Assembly (NCBI GenBank): GCA_902609675.1
Contig: CACLST010000002.1
Location: 33,794 to 97,793, forward strand
Length of the DNA: 64,000 bases
From: an uncultured Pelagibacteraceae bacterium
GTDB taxonomy: Bacteria; Pseudomonadota; Alphaproteobacteria; Pelagibacterales; Pelagibacteraceae
Reading direction: 5' to 3'
Under the pieces are notes generated by a model. It did not search any database. It was not told the DNA's origin and was given only the letters and a program-made list of their open reading frames with translations. The position numbers and the translations under genes were made by a program. This document shows, piece by piece, positions 9,513 through 19,055 of this stretch. How positions within the stretch are numbered: position 1 is the stretch's first letter; each line of letters opens with the position of its first letter.

Positions 9513-10631
9513 ATGAAAAAATTAAGTAAATTATTACTTGCCGTAACTTTTGCTATCTCAGTATCTTCATCAGCATTTGCAGTAGTTGTTGCATCATGGG
9601 GTGGAGCTTACACAGAAAGTCAAAAGCTAGGATATGGTGATCCAACTGCAAAAGCATTGGGTATACCTATCGAATGGGTAGATTATTCTGGTGGATTATC
9701 AGAAATCAAAGCCCAAAAAGAAGCAGGGGCGATTACATGGGATATTATAGATGTATTTGCTTATGACACTATTAATGGTTGTGATGAAGGTATTTTTGTT
9801 GAATTTGATTTTGATAAAGACTTTCCACCAGCCCCAGATGGCACACCTGCAAGTGAAGACTTCTTTACAGACATGCCAAGTAAATGTGCTGTAGGAAATA
9901 TTTTATATTCTTGGAACTATGCTTACAACAGTGACTTATTAAAAAGCACACCAAGTACAATTAAAGATTTCTTTAACACTAAAAGATTTCCTGGAAAAAG
10001 AGCAATTTACAAAAGTGCTCTTACAAACCTAGAAATTGCTTTAGCAGCTGACGGCGTAAAAATGGGTAAAGGTGGAGCATTTTTGTATGAAAAACTTGAA
10101 GATCCAGCTTACGTAACTAGAGCTATGAACAAAATCAAAGCACTATGTGAAGATCCTAATGGTGGATGTGTATTTTGGTCAGCAGGAGCTCAACCACCAG
10201 AATTATTGATGAGTGGTGAAGTTGTAATGGCAACTGGTTGGAATGGTAGATTTTTCAATGCAGCAGTTGGAGAAGGTGCTCCTATAGTTCAAGTTTGGGA
10301 CGGACAAGGTCTTGACTATGAATATTTTGCATTAGTTAAAGGTGGACCAAACGAAGCAGATGCTAAAAAAGCTTTAGCAATGATGACAAATACTGAAATG
10401 TTAGCAGGAAGTGCAAAATATATTGCATATGCTCCATGGAGAAAATCATCAATTGCAGTTATGGAAGCAGGAGAGCCTTGGTATAAAGATGGAAAAACAA
10501 ATATGGTTCCACATATGCCAACTGCACCAGCTAACCTTAAAAAATACTTCTTAGTGAATGCTGAGTACTGGGCTGATAACGGTACAGAGCTTGGTGAACA
10601 GTGGGAAGCTATGAAAGCTAGTATTAAATAA
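9513..10631 (+). CDS. periplasmic substrate-binding protein, spermidine/putrescine (PotD) type
   Basis: Signal peptide MKKLSKLLLAVTFAISVSSSAFA; VVASWGGAYTESQ; synteny with potA-like ATPase and two permeases. Confidence 0.87.
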   Translation: MKKLSKLLLAVTFAISVSSSAFAVVVASWGGAYTESQKLGYGDPTAKALGIPIEWVDYSGGLSEIKAQKEAGAITWDIIDVFAYDTINGCDEGIFVEFDFDKDFPPAPDGTPASEDFFTDMPSKCAVGNILYSWNYAYNSDLLKSTPSTIKDFFNTKRFPGKRAIYKSALTNLEIALAADGVKMGKGGAFLYEKLEDPAYVTRAMNKIKALCEDPNGGCVFWSAGAQPPELLMSGEVVMATGWNGRFFNAAVGEGAPIVQVWDGQGLDYEYFALVKGGPNEADAKKALAMMTNTEMLAGSAKYIAYAPWRKSSIAVMEAGEPWYKDGKTNMVPHMPTAPANLKKYFLVNAEYWADNGTELGEQWEAMKASIK

Positions 10632-10668
10632 TTAGAGTTTTAAACACTTTAATTTTATATTATATTTA

Positions 10669-10696
10669 GGGCGGTTACTATAACCGCCCTTTTTTT
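10669..10696 (+). terminator. rho-independent terminator/attenuator between binding protein and permease
   Basis: GGGCGGTTA-CTA-TAACCGCCC followed by T7; perfect 9-bp stem. Confidence 0.9.
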
Positions 10697-11947
10697 ATGA
10701 GCTCAGAACAAAAAATATTATCAACAGATGGAATTCCCTTAGAGGAAAGCCTTAAGCAGGCAGAAAAAAAAAATAAAATAAAAGCCTTTCTTTTAGTAAC
10801 ACCATTACTCTTATTTCTAATTATTACTTACATAATTCCTATCGCAGACATGTTCTCTCGAAGTATAGACGACAAAATGGTCACAAACATGCTTCCCAAA
10901 ACATACAAAGCAATGGAGCAGTGGGATGGTAAAGAGCTTCCACCCGAAGAAGTGTTTAAAGCTTTTTATTTAGATTACAAGATTTTAGTTGAGAATAAGA
11001 CAGCAGGAAAGTTACAAACCCAACTAAATTATGAGAAAAATGGCTTTAAGAGTGTCCTAAAAAAATTAGCTAGAAAGCAAAAGAAATTTGAAGAAGGAAA
11101 CTATAAAGAGCAAATTATGAAAGTTCATAAAAGGTGGAGAAATGTTGATTATTGGAGAGCAATCAAAAGGAGAGCTCCAGCCTACACATACTCTAAATAT
11201 TTGAAGGGTGTTGATATGTACTCAAATGAAGACGGAAAAATTGTACAAGTAGCTGAAGACAGAAGAATTCATAGAATTTTATGGTCTCGAACATTAGAGG
11301 TAGCTTTTTTTGTAACTCTTTTTTGTTTTTTAATGGCTTATCCAATTGCACATTTGTTAGCAACTCTTCCAATGAAGTATAGTAACTTGCTCATGATTTG
11401 TGTACTGCTTCCATTTTGGACCTCACTACTTGTGAGAACTGCCAGTTGGATGATTTTGTTACAGCAACAAGGACTGGTAAACGACTTTTTTGTATGGATT
11501 GGTCTTGTTACAGACGATAACAGGCCAGAGATGATGTACAACAAAACAGGGACTTATGTTGCTATGACACAAATACTTTTACCATTTATGGTATTACCTT
11601 TGTATAGTGTTATGAAAACAATCTCTCCAAGTTTAATGAGAGCTGGAAAATCTCTAGGGGCAACTCCTGGTGTAGCTTTTTTTAAAATTTATTTTCCACT
11701 TACAATACCAGGAATTGGAGCAGGCTGTTTATTAGTTTTTATACTTGCAATTGGTTATTACATAACTCCAGCTCTGGTAGGAGGTGCATCTGGAACACTT
11801 ATAAGTAATCAGATAGCTTATCATATGAAAAGTACTTTAGATTGGAGTTTTGCTTCTGCAATGGGATTAATGTTGTTGACAGGAGTATTAGTTATTTATT
11901 GGATTTACAACAAACTTGTTGGAGTTGATAATATTAAATTAGGATAA
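10697..11947 (+). CDS. ABC transporter permease, PotB type, with a large extramembrane insertion after TM1
   Basis: Permease motif RAGKSLGATPGVAFFKIYFPLTIPGI; follows binding protein. Confidence 0.87.
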   Translation: MSSEQKILSTDGIPLEESLKQAEKKNKIKAFLLVTPLLLFLIITYIIPIADMFSRSIDDKMVTNMLPKTYKAMEQWDGKELPPEEVFKAFYLDYKILVENKTAGKLQTQLNYEKNGFKSVLKKLARKQKKFEEGNYKEQIMKVHKRWRNVDYWRAIKRRAPAYTYSKYLKGVDMYSNEDGKIVQVAEDRRIHRILWSRTLEVAFFVTLFCFLMAYPIAHLLATLPMKYSNLLMICVLLPFWTSLLVRTASWMILLQQQGLVNDFFVWIGLVTDDNRPEMMYNKTGTYVAMTQILLPFMVLPLYSVMKTISPSLMRAGKSLGATPGVAFFKIYFPLTIPGIGAGCLLVFILAIGYYITPALVGGASGTLISNQIAYHMKSTLDWSFASAMGLMLLTGVLVIYWIYNKLVGVDNIKLG

Positions 11948-11949
11948 TT

Positions 11950-12804
11950 ATGGCTTTACCAAAATATACAGAACCCCATTACAGAATCTGGCATTATTTT
12001 TATCTTTTTGTTTGTGCATGTGTATTTTTCTTTTTAATTGCTCCTTTATTTGTAATTTTTCCGTTATCATTTAACGCAGAAGAATTTTTAGTATTTACAG
12101 ATGGAATGAAGAGATTAGACCCAGATGCTTTTTCTACGAGATGGTACAAAGATATGGTCTATGGAACAAAAAATCCTTGGGGCTTAGCTGCAAAAAATAG
12201 TTTTATAATTGCAATATTTGCAACCATTGGTTCAATTATACTTGGTACATTAGCCGCTTTAGGTTTGAGTAGCAGACATATGCCTTACAAAGGTTTGATA
12301 ATGGCAACTTTAATATCTCCAATGATCGTTCCTTTAATTATTTCAGGTGTTGCAATTTTCTTTTTTATGGCGAAAGTAGGATTGGCTGCTACACACTTAG
12401 GTATAATTTTAGCACATATTATACTGGGAACTCCATTTGTAGTAATTACAGTCACCGCAACACTTTCAGGATTTGACCATAGCATAACTCGAGCTGCATC
12501 TAGTTTAGGTAGCAATCCTTTTAATACATTTATGAAAATTACTCTGCCATTAATTCTACCTGGTGTAATTTCTGGTGGTTTGTTTGCGTTTGTTACATCT
12601 TTCGATGAGGTAGTAGTTGTATTATTCTTAGCAGGCTTAGATAATACTACAATACCAGTTCAAATGTGGACTGGTCTAAGAGAACAGCTTAGTCCTACAA
12701 TTTTAGCTGTAGCAACATGTTTAATTGTTTTATCAATATTAATCTTAGTTACAGCTGAGCTTTTAAGAAGAAGATCTGAGAGATTAAGAGGAATAAATAG
12801 ATAG
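11950..12804 (+). CDS. ABC transporter permease, PotC type
   Basis: RAASSLGSNPFNTFMKITLPLILPGVISG EAA-loop motif. Confidence 0.88.
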   Translation: MALPKYTEPHYRIWHYFYLFVCACVFFFLIAPLFVIFPLSFNAEEFLVFTDGMKRLDPDAFSTRWYKDMVYGTKNPWGLAAKNSFIIAIFATIGSIILGTLAALGLSSRHMPYKGLIMATLISPMIVPLIISGVAIFFFMAKVGLAATHLGIILAHIILGTPFVVITVTATLSGFDHSITRAASSLGSNPFNTFMKITLPLILPGVISGGLFAFVTSFDEVVVVLFLAGLDNTTIPVQMWTGLREQLSPTILAVATCLIVLSILILVTAELLRRRSERLRGINR

Positions 12805-12805
12805 T

Positions 12806-13930
12806 TTAGTTTACAGACTCGATTACTGTAGCAATTCCCATACCCAAACCAATACATTGAGTAGATAAAGCATACTTTTTATTTTCTCTCTGAAGTAATT
12901 CAGCAGCTTTGCCTGTAATTCTTGCACCTGTTGCCCCAAGAGGATGTCCAAGAGCAAGTGCTCCACCATCTAAATTAACTTTATCTTTATCTATTCCTAA
13001 ATCTTTAATGCATGCTAAGGATTGCGACGCGAAAGCCTCATTCAATTCAACAATATCAATTTTATCCGCTGACAAATTAGCTCTCCCCAAAGCTTTTCGC
13101 GATGCTCCAATTGGACCTAATCCCATATAGTCAGGATCACAGCCTTGCACTGCAGTAGACACAATTCTTCCTAGAATATTTAAATTATTTTCTTTTGCAT
13201 AATTTTCCTCACAAATTAATGTTGCGGCCGCACCATCTGTTAAAGGTGAAGAAGTTGCTGCTGTAACAGTACCATTTTCATCGAACGCGAGTTTTAATCC
13301 ATCTAATTTTTCCATTGTACTACCTGGTCTAATATTTCCATCAGTATCACAATCACCAATAGATACTATTTCATTTTTAAAATTCCCTTTTGTTTGAGCT
13401 TCATGTGCTTTTTGATGACTTGAGATCGCAAATTCCTGCTGTTCATGCCTTGAGATATTATATTTTTTTGCAACATTTTCTGCGGTAGTTCCCATTGAAA
13501 AATACACATGAGGATTATCATTTTTATTTTCAGGATAAGGTATGGGATCAAATCCTGTATTAACTCTGGTCATACTTTCTACTCCTCCACATATAAATAC
13601 TTTTCCTGCACCTAATGAAATTTTACCTGCAGCAATATGAATTGCTTCCATTGAAGAACCACACCATCTGTCAACTGTCATTCCTGAAGTTTTGACATCC
13701 ATATTAGTTAAAAATGTTGTTAGCTTTCCAATATTAAATGACTGTTCTCCAGTTTGGAATGCACAACCAACAACAATATCTTCAATATCATCTTTTTTAA
13801 CATTGGATTTAGTAACTAAATTTTTAATCACCTCTGCTAATAAATTTACTGGTTTTGTATCTATGAGAGCACCTTTTCTCGCCATTGTAAAAGGCGATCT
13901 AGAGAAGCCAGCAATTACAGGTTTAAACAT
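12806..13930 (-). CDS. acetyl-CoA acyltransferase (thiolase)
   Basis: DRWCGSSMEAIHIAA (catalytic Cys), NEAFASQ, GGALALGHPLGATGAR. Confidence 0.92.
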   Translation of the reverse strand: MFKPVIAGFSRSPFTMARKGALIDTKPVNLLAEVIKNLVTKSNVKKDDIEDIVVGCAFQTGEQSFNIGKLTTFLTNMDVKTSGMTVDRWCGSSMEAIHIAAGKISLGAGKVFICGGVESMTRVNTGFDPIPYPENKNDNPHVYFSMGTTAENVAKKYNISRHEQQEFAISSHQKAHEAQTKGNFKNEIVSIGDCDTDGNIRPGSTMEKLDGLKLAFDENGTVTAATSSPLTDGAAATLICEENYAKENNLNILGRIVSTAVQGCDPDYMGLGPIGASRKALGRANLSADKIDIVELNEAFASQSLACIKDLGIDKDKVNLDGGALALGHPLGATGARITGKAAELLQRENKKYALSTQCIGLGMGIATVIESVN

Positions 13931-13946
13931 AATAATAAATATAAGG

Positions 13947-15113
13947 TTAATCTGGAAATGGTAAAGAAGTTATAATGCCTTTTCTATTTTTTCCATTGAA
14001 AGTATTCACAAAGACCTCATTTCCAATTTCCCAATAATCTTTTAAAATCATAGAAAGGCCTATATTCTTTCTAAATCCAGGAGAATATATTCCAGATGCA
14101 ATTTGCCCAATTTTTTCATTATCCTTTGAATATACTGGTAGAGGTACACCGGTTGGCTTACACGGATCTCCATCAAACAAAATTCCTCTCATTTTCTGAA
14201 CTATTCCATCAGATTGGATCTTTCTTAAAGCCTCTTTACCTATAAAATCGTGATCATCTTCTTGTTTGCAGTATTTTTCAAGATTGCACTCCAAAGGATT
14301 ATTTTCTCTTGTAAAATCATTTCCGTAAGACATTAACCCTGCCTCAATTCTATCAATTAAATTTGGGCATCCTGGAGAAATATTAAATTTTTGTCCATTC
14401 TCCCAAACAGTATCCCAAAGTTTTTCTCCAAGTTCTATTTCATTAAAATGAGTTTCAAATCCTTTAAAATATATTTCAAAACCGTCTTGTTTACTATATC
14501 CTGATCTAGCAATAATTTGTTTAGTTCCTAAAAAATCAAACACTTTAAAATTAAAAAATTTTAGCTTTTTTATATCCTCACCAAAAATTGAAATTAGTAG
14601 ATCCTCAGATTTCGGACCTTGAATAGCTAGTGGATAGACATCTGGTTCGATAATTTCTACATTTAATTTTGATCCTAAAGCAATTCCTTTTGCCCAAAGT
14701 AAAATATCTGAATCTGCAATAGAAATCCAAAACATATCATCATCTAGTTTTAATAAAACTGGATCATTAATCATACCAGCCGTTTCATCAATTATTGGAA
14801 TATAAAAACATTTACCTGTTTCCATTTTTTTTATGGATCGGGGTGTCATTTTTTGTACAAGTTTTTCAGCATCTGGACCTTTGATTTGTACTTGTCTTTG
14901 ACAAGACACATCCCATACTTGAACCTGTTCTCTTAAATGCCAGTAGTCTTCTTCTACAGTATTTTTAAAACCTTTAGGTAATAGCATGTGATTGACAACA
15001 GTAAAATCAGATACTCCACATTCCTCTACTTTATTAGTAAATGGAGTTCGTCTTATACGCCTAGACATATTCAATTTTATATTTTTTTGTGAAATTAAAT
15101 TTTCTTTACTCAT
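13947..15113 (-). CDS. DmdA-like / GcvT-family tetrahydrofolate-dependent demethylase
   Basis: RRIRRTPFTNKVEECGVSDFTVVNHMLLP...VQVWDVSCQRQVQIKGPDAEKLVQ resembles DMSP demethylase DmdA; substrate not provable from sequence. Confidence 0.75.
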   Translation of the reverse strand: MSKENLISQKNIKLNMSRRIRRTPFTNKVEECGVSDFTVVNHMLLPKGFKNTVEEDYWHLREQVQVWDVSCQRQVQIKGPDAEKLVQKMTPRSIKKMETGKCFYIPIIDETAGMINDPVLLKLDDDMFWISIADSDILLWAKGIALGSKLNVEIIEPDVYPLAIQGPKSEDLLISIFGEDIKKLKFFNFKVFDFLGTKQIIARSGYSKQDGFEIYFKGFETHFNEIELGEKLWDTVWENGQKFNISPGCPNLIDRIEAGLMSYGNDFTRENNPLECNLEKYCKQEDDHDFIGKEALRKIQSDGIVQKMRGILFDGDPCKPTGVPLPVYSKDNEKIGQIASGIYSPGFRKNIGLSMILKDYWEIGNEVFVNTFNGKNRKGIITSLPFPD

Positions 15114-15114
15114 T

Positions 15115-15450
15115 TTATTTAGACCACCAAACTGTGTAACTATTTTTAGAGATTATAATTGGAACATGGTATTTTTTATTTTGATCTTCCATTTTAAATT
15201 TAATATTAATTTCTGAAACTATTTTTTTTTCTGAAAAATAATTGCCAGTTTTACAAACCATTTCATACTCACAATTGCAGTCGTCTTTACTTAATTCAAA
15301 TTCTTGCAGTATACGTCCACCTTCATCAGATTTAGTTTTGCAGAAAACATTCTTTTCTCCATTTTCATTAATTTGATAAATAATTACTTCAACATTTGCA
15401 GCGTGCGAGCCATTTGTTGCATCTAATAAGTGAGAAGAGAAAGTTGCCAC
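15115..15450 (-). CDS. transthyretin-like / 5-hydroxyisourate hydrolase-family protein with non-canonical C-terminus
   Basis: FSSHLLDATNGSHAANVEVIIY, DEGGRI and YHVPIIIS match HIUase-family motifs; C-terminus is YTVWWSK instead of the usual YRGS-type ending. Confidence 0.75.
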   Translation of the reverse strand: MATFSSHLLDATNGSHAANVEVIIYQINENGEKNVFCKTKSDEGGRILQEFELSKDDCNCEYEMVCKTGNYFSEKKIVSEINIKFKMEDQNKKYHVPIIISKNSYTVWWSK

Positions 15451-15452
15451 AA

Positions 15453-17195
15453 TTATTCTATTGATGATTTTTCTCTTTTACTTGCAACTGCTGAGACTAT
15501 TGGGCTTAATACAGGTTTTGCTTTAACATTTACACATGCGGGTTTTCCACTTTCCATAGCTCTTTTAAGTGCAGGACCTAATTCTTCTCTTTTATTAACT
15601 AATTCTCCATGTCCTCCAAAACCCTCAAATATCTTGTGAAATGGTATATCACGAAAATCAGTTCCCACGCTTTTTCCACTTTTAAATAATCTCTCTTGTT
15701 GCTGACCAATTGAGGCAAGACCTCCGTTATTATCAATTACAACAGTAATAGGTTTTTTCTCATAAAATACACTTTCAATAGACATTCCCCCAGATAAAAA
15801 TGCACCATCACCACTAATTAAAACTACATTTGAATCTGGATTATGATTTTTTGCAGATAGAGCGAATGAAACCCCAACACCTAACATGCTAAAAGTTCCA
15901 GGATGCAATATACCTTTTAATTTTTTCCCTTTGGCACCTGCGATGTTAATTGCAATTTCAGACCAAAAATGAGTATTTCCTCCGTCGATAACAAGCCAAT
16001 CATTTTCACTCATTGCATTTTGAACATCCAATGAAAGTTGTAGAGGGTGAATTTTTCCTCCATTTTTTTTAGATGCCTCAGCTTCAATTTCTAAATCTTT
16101 TAATGATTTATCTACCCATTCTTTCTTCTTTTTTTTATTCTCTTCAAACCAATTTGTATTTAAAGACCATTTATTATTTTTTTTTAAGTTGGATAATGTA
16201 TCTAAAAAAACACCAGGATCACTTAGTAAACTAAAATCTGCAGCTCTGTTAAGTTCTAATTCTTCATGTGAACCATTCACACAAACTAATTTTGTTGTTT
16301 CTGGTATAAAAGGTGGATTTCCAAAATTTAGTTGATTATCTAATCGTGCTCCAACTACAAGAACTAGATCTGAATTTTGTAATGCAAATTCTGAGGGAGG
16401 ATATTGATGTATATCAGCCAAGCCCATATAAGCGTTAGCTTCTTCTCCTAATAATTTTTGATGATATGGGACATTAAAAATTGGTATATTTAAATTATTA
16501 CCAGCTGCCTCAAGATTTTTTTCTGAATGTGACCACCAAACACCGTGTCCACCAATAATAACTGGTTTTTTTGAATTACAAGCAAGTTCTAATACTTTAG
16601 AGAGTGAATTTGGATCTGGCCACGCTTTGGCTATAGGTTTTGCTTTTTGAGAATATGGTCTTTCCTCTAAACCAACTTCCTCTGCAAAAGATGAAAACAT
16701 AATATCAACAGGAAGACTAAGATGTACAGCACCTGGATATCCGTTAGTTGCAATATGATATGCTTTGTCTACAAATTCTCTTATTCTAGTTCCATCAGTA
16801 ATGCTTGCACTATATTTCGTTAAAGGGGCTGCAATTGAAACATCATCAATTTCTTTAAAACCACCTGAGCCTTGTCTTTTAAGACTGCTAGATCCTGTAA
16901 TGTAAATAATTGGACTTCTCTCACCCCAAGCCTCCATCATTGAAGGAACTGCATTTGTAAATCCCTCTGGTCCAACTAAACATACTGATGGTTTACGAGT
17001 AATTCTTGTATTGCCATCTGCTAAATGACCTGCAATCTGCTCATGAGGAGTGTTTATAACTTCAATTTGGCATTCAGCAAAACCTTCAATTGCTGGATTA
17101 CAAAAACCTCCTGAAAGAGTAAAAACTTTACTAATTCCTTTATCTTTTAGAGCCCTCGCAAGTAAAGCCCCACCTCTAATTTTGTTTTCGCTCAT
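15453..17195 (-). CDS. thiamine-pyrophosphate-dependent enzyme (acetolactate synthase/benzoylformate decarboxylase superfamily)
   Basis: PHEQIAGHLADG (catalytic Glu), GDGAFLSGGMSIESV...NNGG TPP/Mg motif. Confidence 0.9.
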   Translation of the reverse strand: MSENKIRGGALLARALKDKGISKVFTLSGGFCNPAIEGFAECQIEVINTPHEQIAGHLADGNTRITRKPSVCLVGPEGFTNAVPSMMEAWGERSPIIYITGSSSLKRQGSGGFKEIDDVSIAAPLTKYSASITDGTRIREFVDKAYHIATNGYPGAVHLSLPVDIMFSSFAEEVGLEERPYSQKAKPIAKAWPDPNSLSKVLELACNSKKPVIIGGHGVWWSHSEKNLEAAGNNLNIPIFNVPYHQKLLGEEANAYMGLADIHQYPPSEFALQNSDLVLVVGARLDNQLNFGNPPFIPETTKLVCVNGSHEELELNRAADFSLLSDPGVFLDTLSNLKKNNKWSLNTNWFEENKKKKKEWVDKSLKDLEIEAEASKKNGGKIHPLQLSLDVQNAMSENDWLVIDGGNTHFWSEIAINIAGAKGKKLKGILHPGTFSMLGVGVSFALSAKNHNPDSNVVLISGDGAFLSGGMSIESVFYEKKPITVVIDNNGGLASIGQQQERLFKSGKSVGTDFRDIPFHKIFEGFGGHGELVNKREELGPALKRAMESGKPACVNVKAKPVLSPIVSAVASKREKSSIE

Positions 17196-18359
17196 TTAGT
17201 AATTTACCTTATTTACAGTACTATCTATTACTATATTAGAAGTTACATCATTAATATCGTTTAATCCTACTAACCCGAGTGTCGTGCTGACTTCTTCTTT
17301 GATTATTTCCACAATTCTCCTTAGTCCTTTTCTTCCATCAGCACCCATTGCATACATTACGGGCCTTCCAATCATTGCATAATCTGCGCCAAATGCAAGA
17401 GCTCTCACGATATCACTTCCACTTCTTATTCCACTATCAAAGATTAAAGGAAAATCATTTCCTACTGACTTTCTGATTAATGGAAGCATATTTATTGCTG
17501 CTGTAGCGCTATCTAATTGTCTGCCTCCATGATTTGAAACTTGAATTGCATCTGCTCCTGCTTCTTTTATTTGATTTGCATCATCTGGAGACATCACTCC
17601 TTTAATAATAAGTTTACCTTTCCATTTATCTCTAACTCTTTTAAGTGTACCCCAATCTGTTGAGCCTCTGCTTTCTTTTCTTTTAAATATACCGTCTCCA
17701 GTTTTAGATGTTACATAATTCATTGGTTTAGGTATACCACTTAGTAAAGTAGAAAGAGACCAAATAGGGTGAGTTGCAAAATCAAAAAATTGTTTTGGAC
17801 CAATTTTAAAAGGGTAGGAGAAACCATTTTTATCATCTCTAGTTCGTCTAGATAGTACTGGTACATCTACAGTTAATATTGCAACTTCATATCCTGCATT
17901 TTTAGCTCTATCTAAAAGTTCCATAACAAAATTTTCATCTTGAAATATATATAGCTGCATCCAAGAATGACCTTCTGAAAGTTCATACATTTTTTCTAAA
18001 GTGGTTGTAGATGCCATAGAAACACACGTAGGAATATTATTTCTCGCACTTTCTGCAGCTAACATAGAGTCTGCTCCAGGCCATGATAAATTGGTCATTC
18101 CCATTGGAGCAAAACCAAAAGGAAAATTAAATTCATATCCTAATACTTTTTTTTTAAGAGATCTTTTTTCAACATTTCTTAAAACTTTAGGTTCAAGTCT
18201 AATTTGATCTAAAGCTCTGCTATTTATTTCTGCTAATTTTTCATCTCCAGATGCACCATCAATAAAATCAAAAACTAATTTAGGGAGACGTTTTCGTGAT
18301 AATTCTCTTGCGTCTTTAATGCTAAAAATTTTTTGACTTGGTAAAATATTATCGCTCAT
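17196..18359 (-). CDS. FMN-dependent alpha-hydroxyacid oxidase/dehydrogenase (LldD/glycolate oxidase family)
   Basis: FDFIDGASGDE, IQVSNHGGRQLDSATAAI, FDSGIRSGSDIVRALAFGADYAMIGRPVMY. Confidence 0.93.
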   Translation of the reverse strand: MSDNILPSQKIFSIKDARELSRKRLPKLVFDFIDGASGDEKLAEINSRALDQIRLEPKVLRNVEKRSLKKKVLGYEFNFPFGFAPMGMTNLSWPGADSMLAAESARNNIPTCVSMASTTTLEKMYELSEGHSWMQLYIFQDENFVMELLDRAKNAGYEVAILTVDVPVLSRRTRDDKNGFSYPFKIGPKQFFDFATHPIWSLSTLLSGIPKPMNYVTSKTGDGIFKRKESRGSTDWGTLKRVRDKWKGKLIIKGVMSPDDANQIKEAGADAIQVSNHGGRQLDSATAAINMLPLIRKSVGNDFPLIFDSGIRSGSDIVRALAFGADYAMIGRPVMYAMGADGRKGLRRIVEIIKEEVSTTLGLVGLNDINDVTSNIVIDSTVNKVNY

Positions 18360-19047
18360 TATTAACTTTTATATATTCTTTTAAATTAAGTTGTTTATTT
18401 TGATCAACAAAATAAGCATTATGACTTTCTCTGGAAGAATAAACCTCAGTTGGTTTTCCGTCAATAAAAAGTACCGCAACTCCATCATCTAAAGCAATAC
18501 CACTGGGTAAAATTACATTATTTATATTTTCTCTGTATTTATCTGCTCTTTTTGCATCTGAATAATGTGGCGTAAAACTTCCTGATATAAGACCTATTCC
18601 ACGCAATGGCTTGAAGCCAGGTCCATCTGAGTCTGTCAGAAAATAATCAAACCAACATGCAGCCCCAGCACTTACACCAGAAAGAATTATACCTGCGTTA
18701 TAAACTTCTTTAAAAATATTAAATAAATTATTTCTTTTCCATAAGTCGAGCATAAATTTTGTATTTCCACCACCTACATAAACAGCGTCTAAATTTGAAA
18801 TCCAGTTTTCAAAACCCTGAACTTTAGAGACAAGATCGAAATGAGAAACTTTAAAGTTAGTATTTTTAAATCTTTTATAGAATAGTTCAGTTTTTTTAGT
18901 GTCATCATTGCTGGCTGTTGGTAAAAATCCAATAGAGCAGTTTTCTTTACTTATTTGATCTAAAAAAAATTGATCTAGATCGTTATCTTCGTTATGAGTG
19001 AAGCCTCCACCACCAACTGCTATTATTTGTTTTTTATCCTTCACCAA
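18349..19047 (-). CDS. peptidase E / S51-family peptidase
   Basis: VYVGGGNTKFML and ILSGVSAGAACWFD (nucleophile Ser) motifs. Confidence 0.85.
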   Translation of the reverse strand: MVKDKKQIIAVGGGGFTHNEDNDLDQFFLDQISKENCSIGFLPTASNDDTKKTELFYKRFKNTNFKVSHFDLVSKVQGFENWISNLDAVYVGGGNTKFMLDLWKRNNLFNIFKEVYNAGIILSGVSAGAACWFDYFLTDSDGPGFKPLRGIGLISGSFTPHYSDAKRADKYRENINNVILPSGIALDDGVAVLFIDGKPTEVYSSRESHNAYFVDQNKQLNLKEYIKVNNER

Positions 19048-19055
19048 ATAAATGA

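Noticed and set aside
10697-11947. Large insertion after TM1 of the Pot-type permease as a novel domain
   Set aside because: Similar long extramembrane segments occur in alphaproteobacterial permeases of this family, so not clearly novel
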